From positions 2,029,483 through 2,093,482 of the forward strand of contig BCIO01000005.1 of NCBI GenBank assembly GCA_001599975.1: 64,000 nucleotides of DNA, written 5' to 3'. Of the stretch, positions 1 to 10,701 are shown one piece after another. Both the position numbers and the translations under genes were made by a program. The stretch comes from Cystobasidiopsis lactophilus. Taxonomy: Eukaryota > Basidiomycota > Agaricostilbomycetes > Agaricostilbales > Chionosphaeraceae. Positions within the stretch are counted from its first letter, which is position 1; each line of letters begins with the position of its first letter. The notes beneath the pieces were generated by a model. The model was given only the letters and a program-made list of their open reading frames with translations. It made no database searches and was not told where the DNA came from.

Positions 1-956
1 CACGACGCAGAGGCTGAGGTCATCGACCATGAGCCGGGAAGGGGCAAGTACGCCGATATGGTCGGAAGCTTGACTTGCCGTATGGCGGTGAGTTGACACT
101 TGACCACATCCACCCACATTCTTGCTCAGTACGACGTCGCTCGACAGAGTGGTAAGGTCTTTAAGATTGGGTCTGGGCTCACCGACATGAATAGACAATA
201 CCCACCAGCCATTGGGAAGATCATCAATTGTAAGTTGTTTTGCGTCTCGATGACTCGACCAAGGGAAGTGCTAAGAGCAACTAAAAGATAAATTTCAGGA
301 GATATCCAAGTGAGCGCACCACGATGGCTCCAGGGCTTTGCTGAAGACCCTGCCCGCAGAGACGGCATTCCTCGTTTCCCAACCTACAACGGCATTGTGG
401 GTTTCTCCCCTCATTTTGGGTGACCCAATCATGATTAACTTTTCACACAGCGTCACGATGCGAACAGAGCGAAAGATGCTGTGGCATTAGGCCCCGCCGT
501 CTCGGGCGCATTTGCGCCCGCAACTGAGGACGATAGTGACTTGGAGCACTTGTATGTCGCTTCTTCTTTGGCTTCACGCACAAGAGGTCATGTGGTCGAT
601 TCAGAAACATGAACGTCTGGGATGAGCTCGCCAATCGTAAAGGGCAGCTCGAATCCCAAGGCCAGGGAGTCGCCGCGGAGCTCGAACGCCTCAACTCTGG
701 CAGCAAACCAAACTTCGACGACGACGACAAGGATGACTTTGACCAGCTCGGCGGCTATTCGTCTGGCGCCTCAAGCAGCAGTGCCTATCCTCCAAGAAGC
801 GGCAACCGCAGCACTCTCAGCAGCCTCAGCAGGCCCACCGTCAGCAACAGCAACGACAGCAACATCTCAAGAGGCAGCAGCGACTCAAGCAGCAGCGGAT
901 CAAGCAGCAGCAGCAGCGACTTGGGCGACAGCGTTTCGGGCGACAGCGACGATTAG
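1..956 (+). CDS. ATP-dependent DNA ligase, C-terminal part (5' end outside window)
   Basis: The visible part is the OB-fold end of an ATP-dependent DNA ligase, which seals nicks in duplex DNA. Spliced exons 1-87, 148-229, 288-309, 360-396, 451-551 and 605-956 stay in one frame. They give the family signatures KYADMVGSLTCRM, GKVFKIGSGLTD, PPAIGKIINYKFQE and DGIPRFPTYNGIR. This OB type is the one seen in small bacterial, phage and viral ligases, and it also occurs in fungal proteins, unlike the Lig1/Lig4 C-terminus. After the OB domain comes an unusual tail of about 150 residues: acidic (NFDDDDKDDF), then almost pure Ser/Gly/Asp. The tail follows a phase-consistent intron (552-604), so I keep it in the gene. 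The nucleotidyltransferase core lies upstream of the window. Family is fairly certain; cellular role (nuclear repair or mitochondrial) is not visible. Confidence 0.75.
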
Positions 957-1438
957 CATGTCGTTGTTCTAGTCGTGAGTCATCTCTGTACAGCCCCACA
1001 AAACTGAACGCAGAGCTCAAGCGTCCTCTCGGTTGCCGACAGGCAAAGCTGGGCCATTGAAGGGTGGCAAATGGCAGCGGCCTCGTCTGCACAGCACCCC
1101 CTAATGCTCTTTAACGAGCTCCTGCTAGCTGGACGAGAGAGCCACTCGTGACTTATTCGTTAAGACATCCGTCAGCTGGGGGCTCCCCTGTAAGGGGTGG
1201 CGGCATTTGTTGATGGGCGGAGGAGAGTCGCCCTCAGTTGCCGCTATAGAGTTGAGAGGCGTGAAGTGTCTCCAAAGAGGGAAAACCATTCGTTTCAAAG
1301 TCGTACAATTCGGCCGCCTATGACAAAGGCAGCCTTGGATCCCACGTCCCATCACAATCTTGCCCCTCCAAAGGACTTGAACGACATTTGAAAAGCAAAG
1401 AGGAGGAGCGGAAGAAAGCTGGGGATTCGGGGTGGTCT
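957..1438. other. Intergenic spacer between convergent ligase and TFIIB genes
   Basis: This is the 3' side of both neighbours. I see only short open frames without codon-level or domain support, and no recognisable RNA gene. Confidence 0.5.
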
Positions 1439-2817
1439 CTAAGGAAGTCTACTGAGCTTGGCCTTTTCGGTTTTGAGCCATTCGGGGTCTATGATGGAGT
1501 TCGCTTTATCGAGGATGAGTCTAAAAACCCACGCCGCACACGAGATGAGCATGCGTTGTTCAAAGAGAGAAAGGCAGATCAAGGGGCACAAAGACAGACG
1601 AGGAACACGAAAAGAAGTGGCAGAGGAGCACCAACCTATAGGCAAATTTGACGGTGCTCTCGGCGATGCCGCCGACCTTGGCAATCTCGGCGGCCGACTT
1701 GGGATGGCCGCAAAGATGAGAGGTAAAGTACAGAACGGCAGACGCGACCGTGATGGGGCTGCGGCCGGTGAGATGGCCGGCGTTGGTGACCTTGTTGGCC
1801 ACAACGCGGGCGGCGGCGGCGACCGGCTTGGGGAGGGCCAAGTTGCTGGCGAAGCGGTCGATGAGGGTCTCGGCGGCGGCCGAGATGTGGGCGGCGGACA
1901 GCTCTTGGCCCCGGATGGCCTGCGCTTCGGCCTCGGTACCGGTGAGGGAGGAGACGCCGGTGCCCTCGAACTTGGCGCGAAGGATCTTGAAGCACGCGGC
2001 CAGGTTGTGCTTGTCGACGCCGGTGGCGGCCGTCATCTCCTTGAAGGTGCGCGAGACGCCGAGCTGGCGGCAGGCGATGAAGATGCACGCGGCGGCGGCG
2101 GCGCTCATGGGCTTGCCCCTCAGCACTTTCTCCTCGTCCGCGCGCTTGTAGAGCTGCTTGGCCAGGTCGGCGACATTCCTGCTCAGGCCCATGCTGTCGT
2201 TCATGCCCTGGATCTCGCCAAACGCGGCGCCGACGTTGGAGCCGCCCGACCGGTGCTGGATGGAGCGGGCGGCCTTCTGGAGCTCCTTGGCCACGCCCGT
2301 GTTGTTGTCGCGGAAGGAGATGACGGTGCTAAAGTCGTCTGGGCCGTCGACGAGCGAGTTGGTCGGGCCGCCGACTCGCGAAGGGTCGTCGCCCTCTTCG
2401 TTGGCAAAAGTGCGCCCTAGAAAACGGTTTTTTTACCTTTCTCAAGCACTCTGAATCCGAGCAGCGCGAGGCTACACACATTCTGAGCGCGTGTCTACGA
2501 TTCGGTCACCCAGCACCAAGCCTGTACACCGTAAACCTGCTTAGAGCAGATCCTTCTCGAAAAGTGGGAGGGGCAAAGGCGCACCGCAGTTGCCACAGAC
2601 CAAATCGCCGTCTCCAAAGCTCTCTATGATGTTGACGGGCAAGTTGGGCGGGCAGTTGGGGCACACCAAGCGCACAGCCAGGTCCTATTGAGCCCTCAGT
2701 CAGCGAGGGGTGGCGAAAACGGCCAGCCACGAAGGAACTTGCCTGCCTGAAGGTATCGTCGACCGGTTTGGCAGTCTGGGCGGCGTCAGGCTTCAAGGCA
2801 AAGGGTGTGAAGCTCAT
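1439..2817 (-). CDS. SUA7: Transcription initiation factor TFIIB
   Basis: TFIIB bridges TBP-bound promoter DNA and RNA polymerase II in the pre-initiation complex. The start ATG is at 2815-2817. Exon 2 carries the zinc ribbon (RLVCPNC, later GDLVCGNCG). Exon 3 gives the B-reader/linker motif GLVLGDRIVDTRSEW, joined across an intron to RTFANEEGDDPSRVG. Two cyclin-like repeats follow. The last exon (from about 1520 down) ends in PEWLKTEKAKLSRLP, matching the usual TFIIB C-terminus. Five exons join in frame. The first intron begins with a GC donor (CAG|gcaagt, near 2742) rather than GT. Zinc ribbon, linker, both cyclin folds and C-terminal helix are all present, so the gene looks intact. Confidence 0.93.
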
Positions 2818-2927
2818 TGTGGTCGCTCGTAAGAAGTGAAACCAAGCGAATGGCTCCTCCCGAGGTCGCTGGGCGGGTTCAAGAAATCTTGAACCGAGAC
2901 CGTTCGCTTCCCTGGCTGACTCGACTC

Positions 2928-4208
2928 ATGAAGTATGGTATTTAGGCTTCACTCGAGCTCTTGCATGTGCTAAGAGTACCTTGTTGCATACAGCGTGGTC
3001 AAAGAGAGTGAGCACGCACCGGCCCTCGAGACCTGGAACAACAGCTGACTCTCACCCAACCTAAAGTCGAGCGCATCAACGACAGGGTCCTCGCCGAGGG
3101 TGGCTCAGCGTCTTGGCATGTAAGCTTGACTCTCTCACTGAGCCATGGGTGGCATATTTTGACGTTCTAGCTTGCAGGACTCATACAAAGGTGCGAGGCG
3201 AGCTCGGCTGGCGAAAGTGTTCTTGCCGCTCAAAAGGGTTGTCGAAGCGCAGACTCCGCGTACATCAACGTCGGCGGCTTGGACTACGATCTAACAGAGG
3301 GCGATGTCATCACCATTTTCTCGCAATATGGCGAAGGTTCGTCCTCGACAGTCTCCGTTAGATCTTTCATGAGTCTGACGCAGGAACCCGGCCGGACAGG
3401 TGGGCTCTGCTGCATTAACGTGAACTTTCCAGATCTTAGCCAGCGTCAAATCTGCAGTGGTGGACATCAACATGCCCCGGGACAAGGCGAGCGGCAAGCC
3501 TCGAGGGTTCGCCTTCCTCATGTACGAAGACCAGCGGTCCACCATCCTCGCTGTCGACAACCTGAACGGCGCCAAAGTGCTTGAGCGGACGTTGAGGGTC
3601 GACCACGGTGCGTGGCTTTAGTCCCTCTTTCCCGAATCCAATCTTCTTACGTGTCTTGAGCTAGTCCACAAATACAAGCAGCTCGAACAAGGCGAGGATG
3701 GCAAGTTCAAGGAGCGGGAAAGCCAGTCTCTGAATGCTTTGCCGGAACTCTTCATCAGTGGGTGCCCTCCCTTCGTCAGAAAGTCCAACATCCTCATTCT
3801 GCGGCGTCGGCGTCGTCCACAGAAAAAGACAAAGGCTCCGACGCCTCTGACTCGGACGAGGACGAAGACGTGGACCTGGAAGACCCGATGGCGGCCTACC
3901 TGGCGCAGCAAAAGCGGGAGAGGCGGCAAAAGAAGAAGCTCAAGCACGCGGGCGAGAGCAAGGAGGAGCGGAAAGCGCGCAAGAAGGAGAAGAAGCGGCT
4001 CAAGCTGCGCGTGGAGGAGGAGGAGGCGGCCAGCAGCTCCAGAGGCAGCGCCAGCAGGAGGCCACCGCCAGCAGAGAGGGAGAGATCGCGCACGCCCGAG
4101 TATTCACGAAGCCGCGCCCGTTCAAGATCGCCGCCGCCTCGTCGAAGTGGGAGGGACGACAGGATGGTGGAAGGGGATGCCTATGACTGGAGGCGGAGTA
4201 GGGACTAG
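2928..4208 (+). CDS. IST3: RES-complex splicing factor Ist3/Snu17 (RBMX2-like)
   Basis: Ist3/RBMX2 is the RRM subunit of the RES complex, which binds the U2/branch-site region and supports splicing and pre-mRNA retention in the nucleus. The spliced N-terminus reads MNVVKEIERIND, the family start. It is followed by SASWHDSYKDSAY and an RRM with [33 protein letters not shown] and LERTLRVDH. The first coding exon is only 5 nt (2928-2932, ATGAA). The C-terminal half is acidic, then Lys-rich, then RS-like ([13 protein letters not shown]), which is longer than yeast Ist3 and closer to RBMX2. An in-frame upstream ATG at 2850 could add about 26 residues. The intron near 3757-3788 is not firmly placed. 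Confidence 0.88.
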
Positions 4209-4331
4209 TAGACTAGGCTTTCTGCGTGGCAATTGGCCTCGGCCACCGCGCCAACCCCACCTCGCCAAATATTCATCCGCCATCCACCAGCACACCAGCT
4301 CAACTAGGTTAACCAGAGCCGCCTAGCAGCA

Positions 4332-6242
4332 ATGAACGGCGCCCTCTCACAGACGTTGCTCCTGGAAGAGCTCATGAACGGCATTGGCGGGCCGCCGCCG
4401 TCGCTGTCGAGGAGCGAGAGCCACGAGCTGGAGACCCCAGACATGTCGGACGACGGGCGACCTAAGCGGGCGAATAAAGGCAAGAAGCGGGCGCAGGACG
4501 GCGACGAGAGCGAGCCTGACAGCCCCTCCAACGCGGACAAGTCGGCCACTGGGGGCGCCAACAAACCTCGAAGGCGGAAGGCAGCCCGGGCTTGCTTCCA
4601 TTGCCAAAAGGCGCACTTGACCTGCGATGACTGTTCGCCCTGCTCTCTGCCCTTTGCGATGACTGCGTTTGGAAGACTGAACCTGGTGCTCTATAGCCCG
4701 GCCCTGCCAACGCTGCATCAAGCGCAATCTGGGCGACTCATGCCAGGACGGCAAGCGCAAAAAGGCCAAATATTTGCATGACTTTGACGATGAGGGTGGG
4801 CCCTGTTTCCCGGTTGTGTGTTACCTGGAGGGGCTCTCAATGCGGTCCACAATCAGCGTTGGGCAGGAGGAGCACGCCGGTGCCGGGCCAGGAGGGTGCC
4901 GCTTCACACTTCGAGCTCACCGAACCCGCTATGCACCCCGGCCAGCAGCATCCCACGCTCACGCCGACCTACACCTCCGAGCCATCGTCTGGCACTTCGC
5001 TCACGCACCCCTTCCCGACCGTCTCGACTGTCAACCTGTTCGGCGACGACTTTGGCGGGGGCGAATTCACCTCGCAGGCCGCCAACCTCGAGTACAACAT
5101 GCTGTCCGCCATGCTGCGCGGCAATGTCAGCCCCAATGAACCCACCAACCAGACGGCCTTTGATTTCCTGCGGCCGGTGGCCAAAGGCTCCTTTGCCGCC
5201 CACTCGAATGCCACCCTGAGCCCTGGCTTGCTCGCTACCTCAGCCACCACCGGCGCCAACCTGTTTGAGAACAGCCCATACGCACCTTCCCCATCCTCTT
5301 CGTCCGCCTACAACAACCTCACGCCAAACGGCCTCAGCATGGCCCCAGCCGCCGTGCACAACAAGAGCCCCGTCAACCAGGGCAGCCTCGACCTCTTGCC
5401 GACCAGCAGCACCTCGGTCTACCGCACACCCTGTGGCGCTATGCGGGCCGAGGACGTCTACCGCCACATCAACAAGGGCTACGCCTACGCCCAATCGTAC
5501 CACGACCTCATTCGCCATCTGAAGGAGCGCTTCGACAAGAACGACATCCTGCGCATCGTCCGCGCCCTCGCCGTCTTTCGCCCGAGTTTGATCGCCTTGC
5601 AAATGCCGCTGACGGAGGAGGACGAGGTGTTCGTGGAGAAGTGCTTCCAAAGGAGCTTGATCGTGCGTTTCACCTCCCATCCTTTGCTGTGGCCTCGGGC
5701 TCAATCGTAGGGCACAAACAGGAACTGGAAAAGTTGATCTCTTTCTCTGCCACGCCAACGGTCGTCTGGCGCCGCACGGGCGAGATCTGCTTGGTCGGCA
5801 TCGAGTTCACTTACCTCACCAAATGGGATCGCTCGGATTTGCTGAAGAAGAAACATTACATCTACGAGGTCCGGCTGTTCCTCCTTCTAGCCCGGTCCCA
5901 TTGAGCTAACAAAGTTTCCCGGACAGCTCCTGGATCAGCCTTCAGTGGTCGAGTACTATGAGGCTTTTGCGACACACGCCTTCGAAAATGCGACCCAAGC
6001 CGTGATGTCCACCTGCGTCTTACTCACTCCTGATGGCCGGCCTGTGCCATGTTCCTTCTGCTTCACCATTCAACGGGATCGTGGGTGTTTCCATTGCGCT
6101 CGAGACGGACGGCTCTCAAATTCTTCTTCATCGACAGTGTTCAACTGCCCGTCTGCCATCCTCGGTATGCCTCTTTCGCACTCCATCTCAACCGAATCTC
6201 AATGGTGCATCTATAGGACAATTCTTGCCTCTCTTGCAGTAA
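4332..6242 (+). CDS. ERT1: Zn2Cys6 transcription factor, Ert1/AcuK type
   Basis: Ert1/AcuK-type factors control gluconeogenic and non-fermentable-carbon genes in fungal nuclei. The DNA-binding domain is split by an intron: [14 protein letters not shown] joins [10 protein letters not shown] and [17 protein letters not shown], giving the six zinc cysteines. A long Ser/Thr/Pro/Asn-rich linker follows. A conserved PAS-like region then contains [35 protein letters not shown] and [13 protein letters not shown]. The last exons read FNCPSAILG and QFLPLLQ, the typical family end. The basic stretch [13 protein letters not shown] before the zinc cluster may be a nuclear localisation signal. The cluster sequence and the C-terminal PAS-like domain together separate this family from other Zn2Cys6 factors. 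Exact edges of the small 3' exons are predictions. Confidence 0.87.
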
Positions 6243-6261
6243 ATCTGTGATTCCTATGTCG

Positions 6262-7377
6262 CTAGCCGACATCCCGGCTCTCTGTTTCAATGTACGACGT
6301 CCAGCCACTCGCCAGCACGCGCTTACCAGTCCGGAAGTGTGGATTCACGACAAACTTCTGCCTGGCTTCCAGATCGCCCAATCCAAGCTGGCCATGATGA
6401 TCTGCTTTGTGCGCCACCGAAAAAGGCCAAAATTTTGTTATTCGTTTTTGCTTCACGCATGTGTGAAAAATACTTGCTTTCACCAGCCACCCGCAGTCTG
6501 CCATCGTCCAAGAGCACCAGCGTGTGACTTGAGCCGGCAGCCACTGCCTTGACGTCCGGCTGGTCCTCGCCCTTGTCCACTTCAAACTCGACCAACGTCG
6601 GCTCGTCTCCTTGGCTCTGGCCGCCGCATTGCCCCTTGGTATCCGATCCAAACACATACAGCCCTCCATCCTCGGTGACGACACATGAGTGCAAATCACC
6701 AGCCGCCACCTGCTTGACCGCGAGCCCTTCGAAGAAGGGGATTTCCTTCAACTTCGGGGCTCCCTTTTGCGTTCGCCCCAGCTGGCCGAAGCGGTTGTCA
6801 CTCGAATAGGAGAACACAGCTGGTGGGCTTGTTAGCAGCAAGAAGTGAGATGCGCCAGCGGCGACTTGTTGGACCTGGTGGCTTTCCGGGAGATGAAACC
6901 TTGCGACTGGGTCCGCTTGCAGGTCAGCTTGGTCTGTATAGATGAGCACCTCGCGACCTGTGATTGGGGTTGTGAGCTTGAGCGCAAAAAAACGCGTCAA
7001 CCACATCACCTTCTGAAGCCACCAAAAGCAGCTGGCCATGCCCGTTCAGCACGGCGCTGCTGATGCCACGCCGCAGTAGCTTTCCTTCCCTGTCTTCCAA
7101 TCCACGTTCGGAGAGTCTCAGACCGTGCTGGTCGCCACCCTCGACGGGCCTGCTCGCTGCGATGGTCGGTGGAAATCCTTGGCCAAACGCGTTTAATAAA
7201 GGCCCATTTGCCTGGTCACCAGGTTTGAGCCGACTTACGAATGCTGTCGAAGGCGTAGAGGGCCGCTACTCGATGTGGAAGTGCTACTGGCGATGCCGTC
7301 CCCTTGTTCAATGCTTCGCGGTTTTGCTGTCCCGGCTCTTCTGCCTGGCTTGCCAGAAAGCCCCAGATGTACTGCAT
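6262..7377 (-). CDS. RCC1-repeat (ATS1-like) protein
   Basis: RCC1 repeats form a seven-bladed beta-propeller. Here the visible blade cores include QQVAAGASHFLLLT, NRFGQLGRTQKG, QVAAGDLHSCVVTEDGG, VFGSDTKGQCGG, AVAAGSSHTLVLLDDG and HGQLGLGD. The start MQYIWGFLA is at 7375-7377. Introns at about 7200-7250, near 7010 and at 6400-6470 restore the frame. The protein is about 290 residues, shorter than the nuclear Ran exchange factor RCC1. It fits the small ATS1/RCCD1-like group, whose proteins are linked to tubulin or chromatin functions in other organisms. The repeats define only the fold, so the partner and process cannot be read from the sequence. The gene is convergent with the Ert1 gene, with 19 bases between stop codons. 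Confidence 0.75.
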
Positions 7378-7709
7378 GGTTCTTCAGCGTGGTTTCCCAC
7401 ACACTTTCAATGGGCGGCGCTGGATCGGGGAGTGCGTGCTAGATTTCAGCTGCAGAAGCAAAGCGAAGAAACAAACCCTCCGAGCTCGATGTCCGAGATT
7501 TGATTCCACTTGTAGATGGTCACCCTCGCAACCCTGGAGCTGTCAAAACTTGTCAACAGTGGAAAACTCAACTCAATAATGGCGGCTTCTCCCATTCCGC
7601 TCCCATTCAGTCGTTTGCTTCTTGAAGGAAAAGCACCTTTTCTGCTGGCCGGCCCCGTTAACGCACGCCTCTCTGCTCTCCACTCGTCCTCCTTGCACTA
7701 CGACGACCG
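7378..7709. promoter_or_regulatory. Divergent intergenic region
   Basis: This lies between the RCC1-like gene and the gene starting at 7710, which are transcribed apart, so it must hold both promoters. Short frames exist but none has domain support. No defined element was recognised. Confidence 0.4.
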
Positions 7710-8726
7710 ATGTACTCTGGACCAAAGCTCGCTCCTTACGCGCCCCAGCTCGCCCCAGTTAGACGGCTGCCCTCCCTCCGCGAGATCAACTGGCGACCCG
7801 CTCCTGTCCGACCCAAGCCAGCGCCTCCTCGGGCCTTGACTCTCCGATCCATCCCAGCTGAAGATGTGGAAGAGGCCAAGCTGCTCCTTGAACTGCACTC
7901 GGCCACCTCAGAGTCATCGGGTGTGTGACCCAAATTTTTGTGATGTGAAGGAGTGAACTGAACGAACCCCTTTCCTTGATAGCCCACTCGACTGCTTCGT
8001 CTGCACCTAGCATCCTAAGCCACCTGCGCACCCCCTCGCCGCCCGTCTGCCTCGAATATCTATCGAGCCGCGCCTCTCCCCTTCCTCGCGACGCCACCAC
8101 CGCCATTTGCTTCCCCAGGCCTCCGCCTTGTATTGCCAAGTATCGCCAACAGCCCACTACTCCCCGATTCGCTTCCCCTATGCCAATGGCTGCCCCCTCC
8201 CCTATTGATGACGACGAGCTGGTTGTCGTCACTTCCAAAGGCACCTTTGTCGAAACGTGCGGCAAGCTTTACGTCCGCCCCGCGCCCTACTACAGTGTTC
8301 GTACCTTTTCGCCTCATTTGATTTTAAATCGTCAACGAATCCGGGAACAACAGATCAACCCCAAGCACGCTGTCGGCCGCACCCGAGCTCAGGTCGAGAG
8401 CCTCATGTCGACCAACTCGGGCCGAGGTCATGCCTGCGTGAGCCTTCCTCCCCTTGAACACTCATAACCAAAAGTGTTTATCTAGGCTGAGGCACACAGG
8501 TCGAATGCCGAGCTGTAAGTTTCGAATCTGGGCATTCGCCACCTCCAAGTGGTGCTCTGCTCATTTCCCTCCTTCCGGACAGTCCCGCAAGCGCTGCGAG
8601 CGAGGCCGAAAGTCAAACAAGTGCAAGTGAGTGCTCCTGACTACCTCATTCGATCCAGCATCGAATCAGGCTCATGGATACCACAGACGCTGCACCAAAA
8701 AGTGCTTGCCGTGCGAAGAGATCTAA
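7710..8726 (+). CDS. Unrecognised proline-rich protein with Cys/Lys-rich end
   Basis: I do not recognise this protein. From ATG 7710 the N-terminus is basic and proline-rich (LREINWRPAPVRPKPAPP). A phase-1 intron (about 7920-7981) joins it to SSAHSTASSAPSILSHL and a Ser/Pro-rich region. A more structured block follows (ELVVVTSKGTFVETCGK, LYVRPAPYYS, INPKHAVGRTRAQVESLMST). Three or more small 3' exons probably follow. The likely last exon reads RRCTKKCLPCEEI and stops at 8724-8726. Two splice routes into that exon are possible, one of which gives a more cysteine- and lysine-rich tail (RKRCERGRKSNKCK). No membrane segment or signal peptide is seen. Splicing suggests a real gene, but its 3' end is uncertain. 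Confidence 0.45.
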
Positions 8727-9105
8727 ACCCCTCCTCCTCTCCTGCCGCCATCATCACCATCATCATCAACCGAAAATCCTCTTGGAAAGAAAATCTTCTA
8801 TTGTAACTGTGCTTGTTTCCCTCAACTTTTTGTAAAATCAAAAGGAACTTGAAAGGCTCAAAACAAAGGGGACTGGGCTCTCTCTTCTCTCTTAGATCTC
8901 ATTGAAATGTATTTGTAGTTCCAGAGCCAAAAGTCAAAAGTGCAAGGGGGAAAAGTGCGGGAAGCGAACGAGTTTAAAGTACAAGTGAAAGTGATTAGGA
9001 AGTGCGCCTAATGAGCTAGAGGGGTATTGTGATGCGTGGTGTGCGAGAGAGACGACGACAAAACGGAAAACGCCACAGACTGAATCAGAACCGCCACCAC
9101 CGAAT
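8727..9105. other. Intergenic spacer, convergent 3' ends
   Basis: A/T-rich compared with the flanking genes, with a short CAT/CAC trinucleotide run at about 8746-8768. I see no gene in it. Confidence 0.4.
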
Positions 9106-10087
9106 TCAAAAGCCAACATTGCCACCTTCGTACGGCCCAATCTTGAGCTTGAGCTCGCCCTTGCTCTTCCGCAGAACGTAGCGCTTGAACTCGTACACCT
9201 CGTACCTGGGCGTACATTCATCAGATCGACAGCCGTAAAAGCAGACTAAGGGGAGGAAATGTCGACGCACATGTCCTTGGCCAATTTCATAGCTTCCACA
9301 TGGGCCGGCTTGGAGTTGGCCTCTATGGCGTGCGCTCGAGACTGCCACACACAGCAGGCCAAGTTGTAGCCTTGGTCGTTCGGAGTGCCGTACCTGTTCG
9401 CGCAGTGCCTGCCTGATTAGCGACCGTTTCCGTGATTAATGAGGCAAGAGCAAGACGAACCAGTATAGCAGCAACCCTCCCGAACCGACAGCCTCTTCAT
9501 GCGCAGCCTTGTCGGCGTCGTACAGGCTCCTAGAGTCCGAGGGCTTGCGCAGGCTCCTGAACGACACGGCGTACCTGTTGCCATCCCTTCTTCAGCCACC
9601 CGATTTCAAATGCGGAAGAGAGGAACGCAAAGACGAACCATTCTCGCTCGGTCTCCGCGGGAAGGAGCAGCTTGTCCCAATTGAAGGCCTGCTCGAAGGG
9701 GGCGGACGCGTAGTCGGCCTGGACGGGCCTGAAGTGGACCAGGGCGTCGTGGAGCTGCACGCTGGCGGCGTCAATGTCGGGCAGACGGGTGGAGGTGTAG
9801 TTGACGCCGGTTGGGAAGCGGGTAGGGGACGAGGGGCGGTTGAAGTGCACGTCGAACGCCAAGGGCAAGCGGGAGAGCAAGGGCGGCAGGTAGAGCAGGC
9901 CGTCGGACGCTTCGGAGGCTGCCACGGGCGCGCGCTGGGAGGCGTCCCACTGAGGAGGAGGGGAGGAGGGGGATTGGGGTTGAGGTTGCTGGTGCAAAAC
10001 AGAGAGCGCGGCTCGGCGGGGCGACTTGGGACGGCCTGTAGCCTTGAGGGCGGGCCTGAGAGCTGCCGTGGTGCCAAAGCCCATCAT
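9106..10087 (-). CDS. UPF0643-family-like protein
   Basis: The product is a conserved fungal protein of unknown function, resembling UPF0643 from memory of the C-terminal pattern. The start MMGFGTTAALRPALK is at 10087. The first about 45 residues are basic and lack acidic residues, so a mitochondrial presequence is possible. The central part contains LPLAFDVHFNRPSSP and FEQAFNWDKLLLPAE, then EREWFVFAFLSSAFEIGW. Three phase-consistent introns lead to LYDADKAAHEEAVGSGG, then YGTPNDQGYNLACCVWQSR, then KLAKDMYEVYEFKRYVLR, ending KIGPYEGGNVGF. The tail pattern (Trp-x-Ser-Arg followed by a helix and a Tyr/Arg-rich strand) is what suggests the family. Catalytic residues cannot be named. Confidence 0.6.
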
Positions 10088-10701
10088 CCTGGGCAAACTA
10101 AAGAAGTGGTGGATGCAGTGCAAGAGTCCTCGGGCGCTCAAAGCGAGGTGCGACGCATCGCATCAAACAAAGGAGGTCTTGCACCTTTCAGAAAAACAGT
10201 TGCGCCATACGCCGAATTTTAAGAAGCTAAAACCCCGTTCTTTGGCCAATGCAGGTCACTAGAAGTCAGAACAGGTTGTGCCAGATGCAGCGAGAGGCCA
10301 TCAGCAGCCGAGGGCAGCGCCAAGAAGCGAGGAGAAGCCAAAAGCGCTGTACTCTGTTGCTCGCTCCCGTACCCGGCCCGCACCAATCCCAAGCAGTAGC
10401 AATAGTAGACAAGAAATGTATGCGTGCGAATGAAGCTCAATAGTCCCATAGTAAAACGACAAGGGAGCAAGAGTGATTAACGAGCAGCACAAAAATTTTG
10501 GATCTGCCAGGAATGTCTTCGCAGTTGGGGGACAGGTCATACAGCGATTGGAGGGCGTGTGGAACTGAGCAAGACTCCAAGGGGAGTCCGCACGTCCTGC
10601 CAACCAACAGTCTGATTCGTGCCCGCCTTCAAATTGAGACGAAGCCTGGTGGTGAGCCGGCAAGGGTTGGACACCGACCTCGACCATCGTCCCCGGCAAT
10701 T
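10088..10701. promoter_or_regulatory. Divergent promoter region between UPF0643-like gene and SNU23
   Basis: A 0.6-kb spacer between two genes transcribed apart. Open frames on the minus strand here have no family signal and use non-ATG starts in part. No specific element recognised. Confidence 0.4.

Noticed and set aside
1458-2420. 320-codon plus-strand open frame
   Set aside because: Antisense shadow of TFIIB; Gly/Ala/Val-rich composition typical of reverse-frame translation.
9509-10222. 237-codon plus-strand frame
   Set aside because: Antisense shadow of the spliced UPF0643-like gene.
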